Part shown: one piece after another, positions 1 through 8,895 of the stretch
Layout: each line of letters starts with the position of its first letter
Numbering within the stretch: the stretch's first letter is position 1
DNA from: Streptomyces sp. ADI95-17
GTDB taxonomy: Bacteria; Actinomycetota; Actinomycetes; Streptomycetales; Streptomycetaceae
Reading direction: 5' to 3'
Assembly: GCF_003846175.1 (NCBI RefSeq)
Contig: NZ_ML123044.1
Location: 1,394,739-1,458,738, forward strand
Length of the DNA: 64,000 nucleotides
Program-made: the position numbers and the translations under genes
The notes under the pieces: generated by a model
Database searches by the model: none
What the model saw: the letters and a program-made list of their open reading frames with translations, nothing else
What the model was told of the DNA's origin: nothing

Positions 1-1
1 C

Positions 2-295
2 CACCACCGTCTGCTCCAGCTCGGCCACTCGCACCGCCGGGCCGTGCTGCTCATGTACTTCTGGTCGGCGCTGTTCTCGTTCGGGATCGTGGCCTACTCG
101 GCGCGGGGCGCCAAGTCCTGGATGCTCTTCGGCGTCGCGTTCGTCTGTGCGGTGGGCCTGGTCCTGCTGCTCCAGCCCCGCTACGAGTTCCGCCTCACCC
201 GCCGTCCGCTGCCGCGCGGGTCCAGGGGGCGTGTGGTCGCCTCCGGCGGAAAGCGCGCCGAGGCCGACGAGGAACGCCGGGTGCCGACCGCGTGA
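2..295 (+). CDS. WecA/MraY-family sugar-1-phosphate transferase, C-terminal end (partial)
   Basis: The frame is open from the first base of the window, so only the last 97 residues are present and the true start lies outside. The visible part begins HHRLLQLGHSHRRAVLLMY, which resembles the cytoplasmic loop and penultimate membrane segment of glycosyltransferase family 4 enzymes (WecA/Rfe type). These move a sugar-1-phosphate from a UDP-sugar onto undecaprenyl or decaprenyl phosphate at the inner membrane face. Two hydrophobic segments follow, then a basic, probably cytoplasmic tail of about 35 residues. MraY itself is less likely because of this loop sequence. The family is inferred from the C-terminus alone. 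Confidence 0.7.
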   Translation, partial: HHRLLQLGHSHRRAVLLMYFWSALFSFGIVAYSARGAKSWMLFGVAFVCAVGLVLLLQPRYEFRLTRRPLPRGSRGRVVASGGKRAEADEERRVPTA

Positions 296-358
296 CCGGG
301 TGCTCCGCTCGCCGCCCGGGCGAAACCCCCTGGCGGGACAGGGCACTTGGCGGCGAGC

Positions 359-928
359 ATGGGGCACATGAATGATCAACCCGCACGATGGACCCAGGCC
401 ACTGTCTACCCCGACATGTGGGCCGACCCGGACGACGACCCCCGCAACAGCGAAGGAACCGGTCCGGACGGTGAGCTCGCGACGCTGCAGGGCTTCCTGA
501 CGGACTACCGCCTGACCCTGCGGATGAAATGCGAGGGCCTGGACGCGGAGCAACTGGCCCGTCGTTCGGTTCCGCCGTCGACGATGTCGCTGCTCGGCCT
601 GATCCGGCACCTCGCCATGGTGGAACGGGACTGGCGCAACTGGATCAGCGACGACGAGCCGCTGCCGAGGCTGTACGGCAGGCGTGACGCGGACTTCGAC
701 GAAGCCGTCGCCGATCAGGCCCTGGTCGACGCCGCGTACGCCGACCTGGAGCGCGAGCAGGCCGCGACCGATGCCGCGCTGGCCGAGCACCCGGACCTGG
801 GCGAGCGTCTGGGGAAGGACCGGACCTCGGTCCGGGAGCTGATGGTGCACCGGGTCGAGGAGTACGCCCGTCACTGCGGGCACGCCGACCTGCTGCGCGA
901 GTGCGTCGACGGAAGAGTGGGCCAGTGA
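359..928 (+). CDS. DinB/DUF664 family protein
   Basis: Encodes about 189 residues. The segment LLGLIRHLAMVERDWRNW and the later HRVEEYARHCGHADLLRE are the histidine-bearing helices of the DUF664 branch of the DinB four-helix bundle, which usually binds a divalent metal. Actinobacterial members are often mycothiol-dependent transferases or hydrolases, but the substrate cannot be told from sequence. ATG 359 and ATG 368 are both possible starts (residues 1 and 4); a GGGG run precedes the second. The gene stands alone on the plus strand between the WecA-like fragment and the secreted protein gene. Family assignment is fairly firm, function open. Confidence 0.72.
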   Translation: MGHMNDQPARWTQATVYPDMWADPDDDPRNSEGTGPDGELATLQGFLTDYRLTLRMKCEGLDAEQLARRSVPPSTMSLLGLIRHLAMVERDWRNWISDDEPLPRLYGRRDADFDEAVADQALVDAAYADLEREQAATDAALAEHPDLGERLGKDRTSVRELMVHRVEEYARHCGHADLLRECVDGRVGQ

Positions 929-1109
929 CGGGCCCCGGACTCCCTCTCCGGACGGAGCGCGAGCACGGTTCGTCGACCTAAGTCGTCGTTCCGGGCGCGC
1001 GGTTCATCCCTTGGTCGCGCGCCCGGAGACTTTCGGCGGACGCCCGCCCCCGCACCCGCTCGGCAGACTGGCGGCGACACGTGAACCGCCGACCATCCGG
1101 GGAGTCAGG

Positions 1110-2270
1110 GTGCATCGCGACGTACGCAGTGAGGGAATCAGCCGGGCGAGGTTCCTGGCCGGGGCGGGGGCGATCGGGGCCGCGGCGGCCGCCGGACCGC
1201 TCCTGACCGGCGCCCCCGCCTCGGCGGCCACGACCGGTCGGCGCGACGGGCGCGGGAGCCACAAAGGGCTGACGCATCGAGGGGTCTGCTACACGGTCGG
1301 CGCGGGCGAGACCCCCGGCACCGCGTGGAGCACCGCCCGTATGCGCCGGGACCTCCGCGCCATCCGCCACGACATGCACGCCACGTCGATCGAGGTGACG
1401 GGCGACGGCGTCGACCGCCTCAACGCCACCGCTTCCGAGGCCGCCGAGCTCGGCCTGCACATCTGGCTCCAGCCGACCCTGGGCGACCGCCCCCCGTCGG
1501 AGATCCTCGACCACCTCGCGGAGACCGGCCGGCACCTGGAGCGGCTGCGCCGCCAGGGGGCGCGGGCCGATCTGAGCGTGGGGTGCGAGTTCTGGCTGTT
1601 CGTGCCGGGCATCGTGCCCGGCGCCGACGCGCAGGAGCGGATCCGCAACCTGATGGAAGGCAACTTCGACCCGGAGCAGATGATGCGCCGCCTGTCCGCG
1701 TTCACGGCACGGGCCGCCGCGGTCGGACGGTCGGTCTTCGGCGGCAACCTGTCGTACGCGGCCGCCCAGGACGACGAGGTCGACTGGAACCTCTTCGACA
1801 TCGTGGGCATCGACTACTACTCGCACTTCCCCGACCGCGCGGACTACGTGCGCGAGCTGCGCTCGTACCTGCGCTGGGGCAAGCCGCTGGCGATCACGGA
1901 GTTCGGCACGTGCACGTACGCGGGGGCACCCGAGCAGGGCGGCATGGGGTGGGACACCATCGACTACACCAAGCAACCGCCGGAGATCAAAGGCGACTTG
2001 GTCCGCAGCGAGCGGACCCAGGCCGCCTATCTCACCGAACTCCTGGGTGTCTTCGAGGAGATGGGCCTGTACGCCGCGATGGCCTTCGAGTTCGTCACCG
2101 CCGACGCCCCGCACTCCCCCGTCCCGCGCTACGACCTGGACATGGCGAGCTACGCCGTGGTGAAGCCGGTCAAGGACCGGTTCGACGACCCGGAGTCCGA
2201 CTGGCACTGGGAACCGAAGCAGGCCTTCCACGCACTGGCGCGGTGCTACGGGCGGGCGGGGCACCGCTGA
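1110..2270 (+). CDS. Secreted TIM-barrel glycoside-hydrolase-like protein
   Basis: Encodes 386 residues from GTG 1110, which has GGAG about 7 nt upstream. The N-terminus SRARFLAGAGAIGAAAAAG followed by ASAA near residue 40 is a signal peptide, possibly Tat-like although the arginine pair is interrupted. The mature part reads as an (alpha/beta)8 barrel: a conserved glutamate in GCEFWLF (E160) and a strand-end glutamate in AITEFGT (E264) fit the acid/base and nucleophile positions of clan GH-A. I do not recognise a numbered GH family; similar Streptomyces proteins have carried the weakly supported label abortive infection protein. The most likely role is hydrolysis of an extracellular glycan. 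Confidence 0.6.
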   Translation: MHRDVRSEGISRARFLAGAGAIGAAAAAGPLLTGAPASAATTGRRDGRGSHKGLTHRGVCYTVGAGETPGTAWSTARMRRDLRAIRHDMHATSIEVTGDGVDRLNATASEAAELGLHIWLQPTLGDRPPSEILDHLAETGRHLERLRRQGARADLSVGCEFWLFVPGIVPGADAQERIRNLMEGNFDPEQMMRRLSAFTARAAAVGRSVFGGNLSYAAAQDDEVDWNLFDIVGIDYYSHFPDRADYVRELRSYLRWGKPLAITEFGTCTYAGAPEQGGMGWDTIDYTKQPPEIKGDLVRSERTQAAYLTELLGVFEEMGLYAAMAFEFVTADAPHSPVPRYDLDMASYAVVKPVKDRFDDPESDWHWEPKQAFHALARCYGRAGHR

Positions 2271-2304
2271 GAGGCGTCGGTGGGAGGGACGCCCTGGCGA
2301 CGGG

Positions 2305-2862
2305 TCACGTCCGGGAAGAGGGAGCGCTCTTCGCGGACCAGAAATCCGACTTGACGTCAGGGATGGGGGTCATTTTTCCAGAATAGTCCGGGCCGACTGT
2401 CTCCGCTTTCGGCGGAGACACCTCGGAAACGTTCACACAAGGCGTCGCAACCTCAAAAAATGCCTGTCCTGCACCGCCGATGAGCACGCGCACATTGAAT
2501 TGGTCGGGCGTCCTGTAGTATATGGCCGGCATATCCGAGTTGTTCACCGATAGCTGCTTGTATCCCTTCCCCTCCCAGTAGCGCTCGATCAAGCCCAGAA
2601 AGCTCCCCCGACGTTCCTCCGAGATGATCGTCATGACCGCCCGGCGCCTCTGCACGTCGCAGCTTCCCTCAGTCGACCGCTCGTGCGTCCAGTGCACCTC
2701 CGGCTTAATGGCGGCAAATGTACCGTCGAGGATCTCATCCGCCCGAACCGCCGCCTCCTGCATATCCATCTTTACCTCCTGTTCAGCCGGATCACCCGAT
2801 TCACCGCACCCAGCCAGGAGCAGGGCTCCAGCCATCAGCACCATGGCCCTCGAAACCCTCAT
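2305..2862 (-). CDS. Lipoprotein of the hydrolase trio
   Basis: Encodes 185 residues with a clear lipoprotein signal: basic start MRVSR, hydrophobic core, and lipobox LLAGC with the lipid-bearing cysteine at C19. The rest has no domain I recognise; it contains two further cysteines (in SCDVQRR and ATPCVN) that could form a disulfide outside the membrane. Its ATG overlaps the stop codon of the upstream alpha/beta-hydrolase gene (ATGA at 2859-2862), so the two are translationally coupled. Base composition is visibly less GC-rich than the surroundings. It may be an immunity or anchoring partner of the hydrolase; that is inference from position only. Confidence 0.65.
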   Translation of the reverse strand: MRVSRAMVLMAGALLLAGCGESGDPAEQEVKMDMQEAAVRADEILDGTFAAIKPEVHWTHERSTEGSCDVQRRRAVMTIISEERRGSFLGLIERYWEGKGYKQLSVNNSDMPAIYYRTPDQFNVRVLIGGAGQAFFEVATPCVNVSEVSPPKAETVGPDYSGKMTPIPDVKSDFWSAKSAPSSRT

Positions 2863-4799
2863 CGAGGCGTCTCCAACTTGATCTCCTCAGACTTCCCAGC
2901 CACAATCTTGGCAATATTGTCGGCCGATTCCTGGTCTTCGTCCGGGTTGAAATAATTCGAATGCGCCGACATCTTTCCACGGTCTTCGATGATGGTTGCA
3001 CCGTCGTCCACCATGAACCGTGTGGCTCCGAAACTCTCACTTGCAGGGTCGGTGCCGAACCAATGCTCGCTGGGGTCGGTTTGTGCGTCTTGCGCGTTGT
3101 AGCCGGCGATTCCTCCGACGAGGGCGCCGACACCGCCACCGAAAAGCGCTCCCGGCGGGCCGGCCATACCGGCTCCCAGAACAAATCCGGCCGACCCTCC
3201 ACCGACCGCTCCGGAAGCCATTCCGGAGGCTTCCGCATGGTTCGGGAGTTTGGTGACGATGTCATTGTCGGCTGCGCCCACATACACGTGGTCCTTACCC
3301 ACATTGAGGTCCTGCGCGTTGTCCGCGCCGGTGCCGGGGCTTCCGACCAGGATGATGTCATCGGCGCCGGGGATGCCGCCTTTCTCCTGAGCAGCGAGCC
3401 CGACCGTGAGGGATCCGTAGGAGTGCCCAATGGCGGTGACGTGCGGGTTGCCGCCCTCGTGCGTTGCGGAGATCCCCGCCATGAACGCGTTGTAGTCAGG
3501 GGCTCCCGCCTCGGCATCGTTCGTGAACATCACGCTCTTGCCGCTGGCCAGATCGCCAGGTGTCGTCTGCGGCGCATCATATCCGAGCCACACGATCGAC
3601 GAGGTTCTGCTGGACTGATCGACATGGTGTGCGCCGAGAGCTGTCTGCAACGCGCGGTTCACTGTTCCACCGGCGAAGTCCGCGTCCAGCTTGGTGCCGA
3701 GTCCAGGGACATACGCCGAGACGTTGTCGGCGGTATCGGGGTTTCCGTAGGCGATGATCGCGCGGCCGTTTCCCTCATCGCCGATGCCCAGCAAGTACAT
3801 CGGCGGCTCGCCGCCCTCCTCCAGCTTCTCCTGAATCCCCTTCAGACCACCCAGCATCTCTCGGGAAGCGTCATCATGCTTCACACCGAGTTGCCCGATG
3901 AGCAGCTGAAGATTCTCGCGGTTCGCCTCATCGCGCGCCGTCGCCGGAATCCCGTCCAAGTTCCCGATCACCCCTGGAAACGCAGACAAATACTCGTCAC
4001 GCTGCTCCTGACTCAGGTGGTCCCACCACTCCTTGCGTTCAGCAGGAGACTTGTCGAGCGGAAGCTGTTTCTCCAGGTAGTTCTGGGCGGCCTGGCTCAC
4101 CGCGTCGGCATCCGAGCCCACGTCCGCCCACGTCCTGGTGTCGACCGTGAGGCCTGGAGCCGCCTTGAGCTTGTGGAGTGCCGAGCTGTACCGGGCGTCG
4201 ATCTCGTGTGCTTCCCGCATGGCATGGGCGAGGCGGTCGGCGACGTCCTGGGCCTTGGCGCGGTGCGGGTTGGGACTCTTCAGCGCGGGTGTGCCCGGAG
4301 CCGGTGCGGGGTCCAACATGCCGTTGGCGTCGCGGTACAGCCCCGGATTCCCAGCACCGATGAGGCCGTTGTTGCCCACCACAGAGCCGCCGGGGTGCGG
4401 GTCGCCGGTCAGGTCGTTCTTACCGCCGGCTGGGTAGTCGATGCTGCCGCTGTCGTTGACGGTGTATCCGAGCGAGGCAGCGTCATCGAGGGCGTCGCGC
4501 AACCGGCGCTGTGGGGCGCCGAGTTCGGTGGCGAGCCCGTCGAGGGCGCCTCGAACGAGGCCCGTCTCGGTGCGGATGTAGTGGTAGTTCGCGCTCAGCC
4601 GCTTCAGTCTCTTGACCGCTGCTCGGGCGGACTCGCTGTCCTGGGTCTTGGTGAGCCTGCCGCCCATGTCGCCGTCGACGCGTTCGCGAGCGGCATCGGC
4701 GAACGCGGATGCGGCACGCCAGCCGTCGGCGGCGTCGGTCAGTTCCGACAGCTTGAGGTCGCGGAACCGCTGCCATGTCAGCCCGGGTTCTGTGGCCAT
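2859..4799 (-). CDS. DUF1023 alpha/beta-hydrolase with N-terminal WXG-like helices and glycine zipper
   Basis: Encodes 646 residues. The N-terminal 250 residues are mostly helical and resemble the WXG100/ESX-like or polymorphic-toxin leader regions that precede this hydrolase in actinobacteria. The DUF1023 hydrolase follows: nucleophile elbow GHSYG with S460, a likely acid in AADNDIV (about D513) and a histidine in SAHSNYF (H613), so the catalytic triad appears intact. A glycine-rich stretch at residues 530-566, with repeated GxxxG spacing, lies between the acid and the histidine and could insert into a membrane. No classical signal peptide is seen. It is the middle gene of a tight reverse-strand trio, 3 nt after the small upstream gene and overlapping the lipoprotein gene. 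Substrate unknown. Confidence 0.7.
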   Translation of the reverse strand: MATEPGLTWQRFRDLKLSELTDAADGWRAASAFADAARERVDGDMGGRLTKTQDSESARAAVKRLKRLSANYHYIRTETGLVRGALDGLATELGAPQRRLRDALDDAASLGYTVNDSGSIDYPAGGKNDLTGDPHPGGSVVGNNGLIGAGNPGLYRDANGMLDPAPAPGTPALKSPNPHRAKAQDVADRLAHAMREAHEIDARYSSALHKLKAAPGLTVDTRTWADVGSDADAVSQAAQNYLEKQLPLDKSPAERKEWWDHLSQEQRDEYLSAFPGVIGNLDGIPATARDEANRENLQLLIGQLGVKHDDASREMLGGLKGIQEKLEEGGEPPMYLLGIGDEGNGRAIIAYGNPDTADNVSAYVPGLGTKLDADFAGGTVNRALQTALGAHHVDQSSRTSSIVWLGYDAPQTTPGDLASGKSVMFTNDAEAGAPDYNAFMAGISATHEGGNPHVTAIGHSYGSLTVGLAAQEKGGIPGADDIILVGSPGTGADNAQDLNVGKDHVYVGAADNDIVTKLPNHAEASGMASGAVGGGSAGFVLGAGMAGPPGALFGGGVGALVGGIAGYNAQDAQTDPSEHWFGTDPASESFGATRFMVDDGATIIEDRGKMSAHSNYFNPDEDQESADNIAKIVAGKSEEIKLETPR

Positions 4800-4802
4800 G
4801 GT

Positions 4803-5249
4803 CTACTCGCCCCTCCTCGTGCCCGGCACCACGACCGCCTTCGTTCTCTCCGCCACCCCGGCATCCACTTCGGCGAAGTCCACAGCCACCTGTCGCAGTT
4901 TCGGCTCCAGAGAACTGCACTCCTCACGGACACGACCGAGGCGTTCGTCCCACGAGGTGAGAACGGACTTGAGTGACCCGAGGCTGGACAACCCGGCCAG
5001 ACCGCTGGAAATGCCGTCATGAGCCTTGCGCAGGTCGACCTTCGCGGTGATCGTGCTGGTCTGGAGGCCATCCGCCGTGCCGGCCGCCTTCGTCCACGGG
5101 CCGCCCTTGTGCCTGAGCGTTCCGGCACCGCCACCGCCACCGGACGGATCGGCGTGGCCGCCCTCCCCCGGAAGGCCGTTGAGCTGTAACCGAGCGGTGT
5201 GCCGCTCGGCCACCTGCGCCTTTACCTGTTCCCACTCGTCCCACGCCAT
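4803..5249 (-). CDS. Small WXG100-like helical protein, first gene of the hydrolase trio
   Basis: Encodes 148 residues starting MAWDEWEQVKAQ. ATG 5249 is chosen because GGGGGAAGG lies about 8 nt upstream; a longer in-frame reading exists but has no such site. The sequence is two predicted helical regions joined by a Gly/Ser-rich linker (residues about 30-45), with two tryptophans near the start and none of the enzymatic motifs I know. Small helical proteins of this kind commonly precede DUF1023 hydrolases in Streptomyces and are thought to act with them. It is the promoter-proximal gene of the trio that ends at 2305. Confidence 0.6.
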   Translation of the reverse strand: MAWDEWEQVKAQVAERHTARLQLNGLPGEGGHADPSGGGGGAGTLRHKGGPWTKAAGTADGLQTSTITAKVDLRKAHDGISSGLAGLSSLGSLKSVLTSWDERLGRVREECSSLEPKLRQVAVDFAEVDAGVAERTKAVVVPGTRRGE

Positions 5250-5489
5250 GCACACGCCTTCCCCCGCGACCCGGGCCACCACCCGGGTGAATTCTCCGGC
5301 CGTGTCTGCTGTACTCGCCGGAGGTGGTCGCCACAGAAGTTACCGACGAGGCGCTCATCGTCACGTCCGTACGGTCACCCAAACGGGCCCTGAGTATCCG
5401 TACCTACCAGCCACAGCTACGGGGAGCCATTGACGCGACACTGCACTCATCCGCCCTCACACCAGGGGTTGTTGGGGCTTCCCCAGGAT
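5250..5489. other. Intergenic region with divergent promoters
   Basis: This stretch separates the trio (reverse strand) from the acyl-CoA synthetase gene (forward strand) and must hold both promoters. I see no gene and no convincing hexamer pair. The only clear element is the operator immediately to its right. Confidence 0.4.
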
Positions 5490-5507
5490 ATTGAACAATG
5501 ATTCAAT
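5490..5507. promoter_or_regulatory. TetR-type operator upstream of the acyl-CoA synthetase
   Basis: The arms ATTGAA and TTCAAT (5490-5495 and 5502-5507) form a perfect inverted repeat around CAATGA. The core TGAACAATGATTCA matches 13 of 14 positions of the reverse complement of the element at 8896-8909, in front of the Rieske oxygenase gene and beside a tetR gene. An ATG inside this element opens a longer reading of the synthetase gene, but the operator makes that start unlikely. Confidence 0.65.
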
Positions 5508-5599
5508 CCTTGCTGAGCCGGTTGGAGCGCCACCCAGGAGTCGCGGCAGGGCCGCGCTTCGTCGAGCCACGGCCGCGACCGTATGTGGAGAATCCTGCA

Positions 5600-7117
5600 G
5601 TGAACCTGACGTGGATGCTGGAGAAGTCGGCTCGTACCTCCGGCGCGAAGCCCGCCGTGGTCTCCGACCTGGGCTCGATGACCTACGCCGAACTGCTCTC
5701 GGCTTCGAAGCGCGCGGCTGCCGTACTGCGTGACCGCGGTGTGCGGCCGGGCGACCGCGTGGGCGTGATGATGTACAACACTCCCGCCTTCGCCGTGGCG
5801 GCGTTCGGCATCTGGCGGGCCGGTGCGGCACTGGTGCCCATCAACCACAAGCTCACCGCACACGAGGTGGCGTACGTCGTCGGGCACGCGAAGGTGCGCC
5901 TGGCGATCGTGGCGGAGGAACTGGCCGGGCGCGTGCACGAAGGGGCCCCCGATGCCGTCGCTCTCACCACGAGCGACACCGGCAGTGGCGAGTTCGACCT
6001 GTGCGTCGCGCAGGCACAGGAGTGGAACGGCGTGGAGGTCGGGCCCGACGCCGTCGCGCAGGTGCTCTACACCTCCGGAACGACCAGTGCGCCCAAGGGA
6101 TGTCTCCACTCGCACCGCGGCCTGTCCAGTGTGCCCGCGTACACCACCGCGGCCACGGGTCTGCGCCGCGACGACCGGTTCCTCATCGCGATGCCGATCT
6201 GGCACGCGGCGCCCCTGAACAACTGGTTCCTGTCCATGATGTACCTGGGCGGCACCGTGGTCCTGCTCAAGGAGTACCAGCCCCTCGCCTTCCTCGAAGC
6301 CGTCCAGAAGCACCGGGCCACGGCGTTCTTCGGCGCCCCCATCGCCTACCTCGCCCCGCTGAAGACACTGGAGGCGGCGGGGCGTGACCTGTCCGGCTTC
6401 GATCTGTCGAGCATGCGGCTGTGGGCCTACGGCGGTGCGCCCCTGGGAGCGCGGACCGTACGGATGCTCCAGGAGGCCTACGGATCCGACCGCTTCTACC
6501 AGGTGTACGGGATGACCGAGATGGGCCCGGTCGGCTCCGCCCTCTACCCCGAGGAGCAGGTCACCAAGGCCGGGTCGATCGGTGCGGGGGGAATGCCCGG
6601 CGTGGACATCCGCGTGGTCGGGCCCGACGGCTCCGATGCCCGCGCCGGCCAGACCGGGGAGCTGTGGCTGCGCTCGGGCACGCGGATGATCGGCTACCTC
6701 GACGACCCGGTGGCGACGGAGCGCGCGTTCGACGGCGACTGGTACAGGTCCGGGGATCTGGCACGCGTCGACGAGGACGGTTACCTGTTCATCGTCGACC
6801 GGCTCAAGGACGTGGTCATCACCGGCGGCGAGAACGTCTTCTCCCCCGAGGTGGAGGAGGCGCTGCGCCAGCATCCGGCGGTCCAGGACTGCGCCGTCAT
6901 CGGCCGGCCGCACGAGGAGTGGGGAGAGACCGTCGTGGCCGTCGTGGAGGCGAACGCGGCCGTGACACTCGATGAGTTGCGCGAGTTCCTCGCCACGACG
7001 CTGGCCAAGTACAAGATCCCCCGGGAACTGGTGGTCCTGCCGTCCCTTCCCCGCACGCCCTCCGGCAAGGTGATGAAACACGTCCTGCGCGAGCAGGCGC
7101 TGCCGGGTGAGCACTGA
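5600..7117 (+). CDS. AMP-forming acyl-CoA synthetase (class I adenylate-forming)
   Basis: Encodes 505 residues from GTG 5600 (GGAG about 9 nt upstream). The P-loop A3 motif is YTSGTTSAPKG at residues 157-167, with serine in place of the usual second glycine. Later motifs are present: YGMTEMGPVG (A5), WYRSGDLARVDEDGY (A7), DRLKDVVITGGENVFSPEVE (A8) and the C-terminal lysine in TPSGKVMK. It activates a carboxylic acid to the acyl-AMP and then the CoA thioester in the cytoplasm. With the thioesterase and Rieske genes facing it and sharing its operator, an aromatic or medium-chain acid is a reasonable substrate guess. A start inside the operator at 5498 is rejected. Confidence 0.82.
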   Translation: MNLTWMLEKSARTSGAKPAVVSDLGSMTYAELLSASKRAAAVLRDRGVRPGDRVGVMMYNTPAFAVAAFGIWRAGAALVPINHKLTAHEVAYVVGHAKVRLAIVAEELAGRVHEGAPDAVALTTSDTGSGEFDLCVAQAQEWNGVEVGPDAVAQVLYTSGTTSAPKGCLHSHRGLSSVPAYTTAATGLRRDDRFLIAMPIWHAAPLNNWFLSMMYLGGTVVLLKEYQPLAFLEAVQKHRATAFFGAPIAYLAPLKTLEAAGRDLSGFDLSSMRLWAYGGAPLGARTVRMLQEAYGSDRFYQVYGMTEMGPVGSALYPEEQVTKAGSIGAGGMPGVDIRVVGPDGSDARAGQTGELWLRSGTRMIGYLDDPVATERAFDGDWYRSGDLARVDEDGYLFIVDRLKDVVITGGENVFSPEVEEALRQHPAVQDCAVIGRPHEEWGETVVAVVEANAAVTLDELREFLATTLAKYKIPRELVVLPSLPRTPSGKVMKHVLREQALPGEH

Positions 7118-7161
7118 CCGCACCGCACCGCACTGCGCCGCACCCACACGGTTGAACAGGG

Positions 7162-7203
7162 CGGCCCCTGACGCGAGGACGGGTGTCCCCTCGCCAGGGG
7201 CCG
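7162..7203. terminator. Bidirectional terminator hairpin
   Basis: CGGCCCCTG (7162-7170) pairs with CAGGGGCCG (7195-7203), and inside it GCGAGG pairs with CCTCGC. It lies between two converging genes, the synthetase and the thioesterase. No T-run is present, as is usual for Streptomyces terminators. Confidence 0.6.
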
Positions 7204-7232
7204 GGGAGGCGGCGGTGGGCGGCCGTCCGCCG

Positions 7233-7667
7233 TCAGTCCTCCTGTGCCGGGCGCTCGCCCGCCGTCACGATCGTCCCTTGCGCCACGGCGACCAGGCGCT
7301 CGTCCCCCTCCGGGGACGCGACGTAGATGGAGCACTGGCACACGGCCTGCCGCCGGGTGGTGGCCGTTGCCTGCGCGCGGGCGATGACGACGTCGCCGAC
7401 CGCCGGCTTGATGTAGTTGATCTTGTATTCGGCGGTGAGCGCGTCGCCTCCCAGGGCGAGTCCTCCCGCGAACGTCAGCGCGTTGTCCGCCAGGTAGCTG
7501 AGGACGCCTCCGTGCACGAAGCCGTGCTGCTGCTGGATCTCGGGCCGGTTGGAGATGCGGATCTCGGCCGAGCCGGGCCCCACCGAGGTGAGCTCGGCGC
7601 CCAGGAACATGCTGAAGGGCTGGGCCTTGAAGATGCCGTGCGCGAAGTCGCTGAGGTCCGTGGTCAT
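7233..7667 (-). CDS. PaaI-type hotdog-fold thioesterase
   Basis: Encodes 144 residues. The motif QQHGFVHGGVLSYLADNALTFAG is the central helix region of the PaaI/YdiI hotdog family, with the catalytic-loop HGG and an acidic residue (D in LADNA) about 8 residues later. The following strands (AEYKINYIKPAVGDVVIARA) complete the fold. Such enzymes hydrolyse acyl- or hydroxyphenylacetyl-CoA and often rescue CoA in aromatic-acid pathways. The start ATG overlaps the stop of the Rieske oxygenase gene by four bases (7664-7667), so the two are co-translated from the same operator-controlled promoter. Confidence 0.82.
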   Translation of the reverse strand: MTTDLSDFAHGIFKAQPFSMFLGAELTSVGPGSAEIRISNRPEIQQQHGFVHGGVLSYLADNALTFAGGLALGGDALTAEYKINYIKPAVGDVVIARAQATATTRRQAVCQCSIYVASPEGDERLVAVAQGTIVTAGERPAQED

Positions 7668-8869
7668 GAGTGCTGTCCTGTCGTCGCGCGGGTGGTGGAC
7701 GGAGTGCCGGCGGTCTCGCCCGGACCGGTGAGCCGCTCATCTATGTTGTTCTGGAATATCGAGAGCAGGCCCTCCGCGAGTCCCAGCACGTGGTGATCGC
7801 TGCCGCCGTGGAGGAGGTGGCGCTGCACGTCCTCGGCGATGGCGAAGTCCTCCTGGTCGAACACGGTGTCGTTGGTGAACCGGAACCGCTTCTCCAGGGA
7901 ACTCTGCCCGGCGGAACCGGCGAAGTCCTCGGCCCGGTAGAGCATCTCGTGGGTCCAGATCGTCCGGTCGGGGCTCAGCGGCCAGAACGTGTTGATGGAC
8001 ACGTAGTCGGGATGCAGGATGAAGAAGGTGTTGGGGAAGAGCGTGTAGTACACGGAGGCGTAGTCGAGGATGCGCCACTCCTCCTCCGGCTTGAGGGCGC
8101 ACTCGCCGATGTTGGTGCGCGCCGCGGACAGCCGGATGTGCGGCCCGTCGCTGTCGTGGGCGATCACGCCCCTCTTGAAGGCGGCCGCGAGCGTCTCCCG
8201 GTGGAGGTAGGGGACGTGGTAGCCCTCCAGGTACGTCTTGATCAGCAGCTTCCAGTTGGCTTCCTTGACGACCTTCGTCTTCTTGTACTGGATCAGTGAG
8301 GCCACGTCGAAGTTCACGAGGTCCTCGAAGAACGTCCCCAGGAAGCCGGGGATGTCGAGCTCCGCCCCGGGTGTCCGGCCGACCCAGATCAGGCCACCGG
8401 CCTCCGTGGCCGGCAGCTCCACCAGCCCGTAGTCGCACGGATTCACTCCCGGGAAGTCGTGTGCCCGGGTGATGCCCTTCAGCGCGCCGTCGAGCCCGTA
8501 GACCCAGCCGTGGAAAGGGCAGACGAAGTTCTTCACCGTGCCGGCGGGCGCCTCCGCGATCCGGGCACCGCGGTGGCGGCACTGGTTGTAGAAGGCGCGG
8601 ACCCGGCCGTCCTCACCCCTGACCACGAAGTACGGGAACTGGTCCCAGTCACTGGTCAGATAGGCCCCGGGTTCGGCCAGCGTCGACGCGTGACCCGCGA
8701 TCAGCGGGTACTGGGAGAAGGCCGAGGCGATCTCCTGCTCCAGGAGCCCCTCGTCCGTGTACTTGGTGATCGGAAGTCTGACGACCTCATCGAGCATCTT
8801 CTCGTCGCGGCGCGTCTCGCGCAGCGCGAGAAGGCGCTTGAGCATGTCTACCTGTTCCCCGTGTTGCAT
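7664..8869 (-). CDS. Rieske aromatic-ring-hydroxylating oxygenase, alpha subunit
   Basis: Encodes 401 residues. The Rieske [2Fe-2S] ligands are C97-x-H99 and C117-x2-H120. The catalytic domain carries the mononuclear iron site: E215, H218 and H223 in YLEGYHVPYLH, with a C-terminal carboxylate in FDQEDF (about D341). It would hydroxylate an aromatic or cyclic substrate using electrons from a reductase. No ferredoxin or reductase partner lies next to it, and no beta subunit, so it probably acts as a homo-oligomer with a partner encoded elsewhere. ATG 8869 is preceded by GTGGGGGA. It follows the TetR gene by about 40 nt, a gap that contains the shared operator. Confidence 0.85.
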   Translation of the reverse strand: MQHGEQVDMLKRLLALRETRRDEKMLDEVVRLPITKYTDEGLLEQEIASAFSQYPLIAGHASTLAEPGAYLTSDWDQFPYFVVRGEDGRVRAFYNQCRHRGARIAEAPAGTVKNFVCPFHGWVYGLDGALKGITRAHDFPGVNPCDYGLVELPATEAGGLIWVGRTPGAELDIPGFLGTFFEDLVNFDVASLIQYKKTKVVKEANWKLLIKTYLEGYHVPYLHRETLAAAFKRGVIAHDSDGPHIRLSAARTNIGECALKPEEEWRILDYASVYYTLFPNTFFILHPDYVSINTFWPLSPDRTIWTHEMLYRAEDFAGSAGQSSLEKRFRFTNDTVFDQEDFAIAEDVQRHLLHGGSDHHVLGLAEGLLSIFQNNIDERLTGPGETAGTPSTTRATTGQHS

Positions 8870-8895
8870 CTGTCCCCCACGTCCAGATCAAGCCA

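Noticed and set aside
2718..4976. Long forward frame opposite the DUF1023 hydrolase gene
   Set aside because: No ribosome binding site or domains; the reverse strand carries the hydrolase with its intact serine motif.
5498..5599. Longer start of the acyl-CoA synthetase at ATG 5498
   Set aside because: This ATG lies inside the TetR operator and has no ribosome binding site; GTG 5600 has GGAG and fits the family start.
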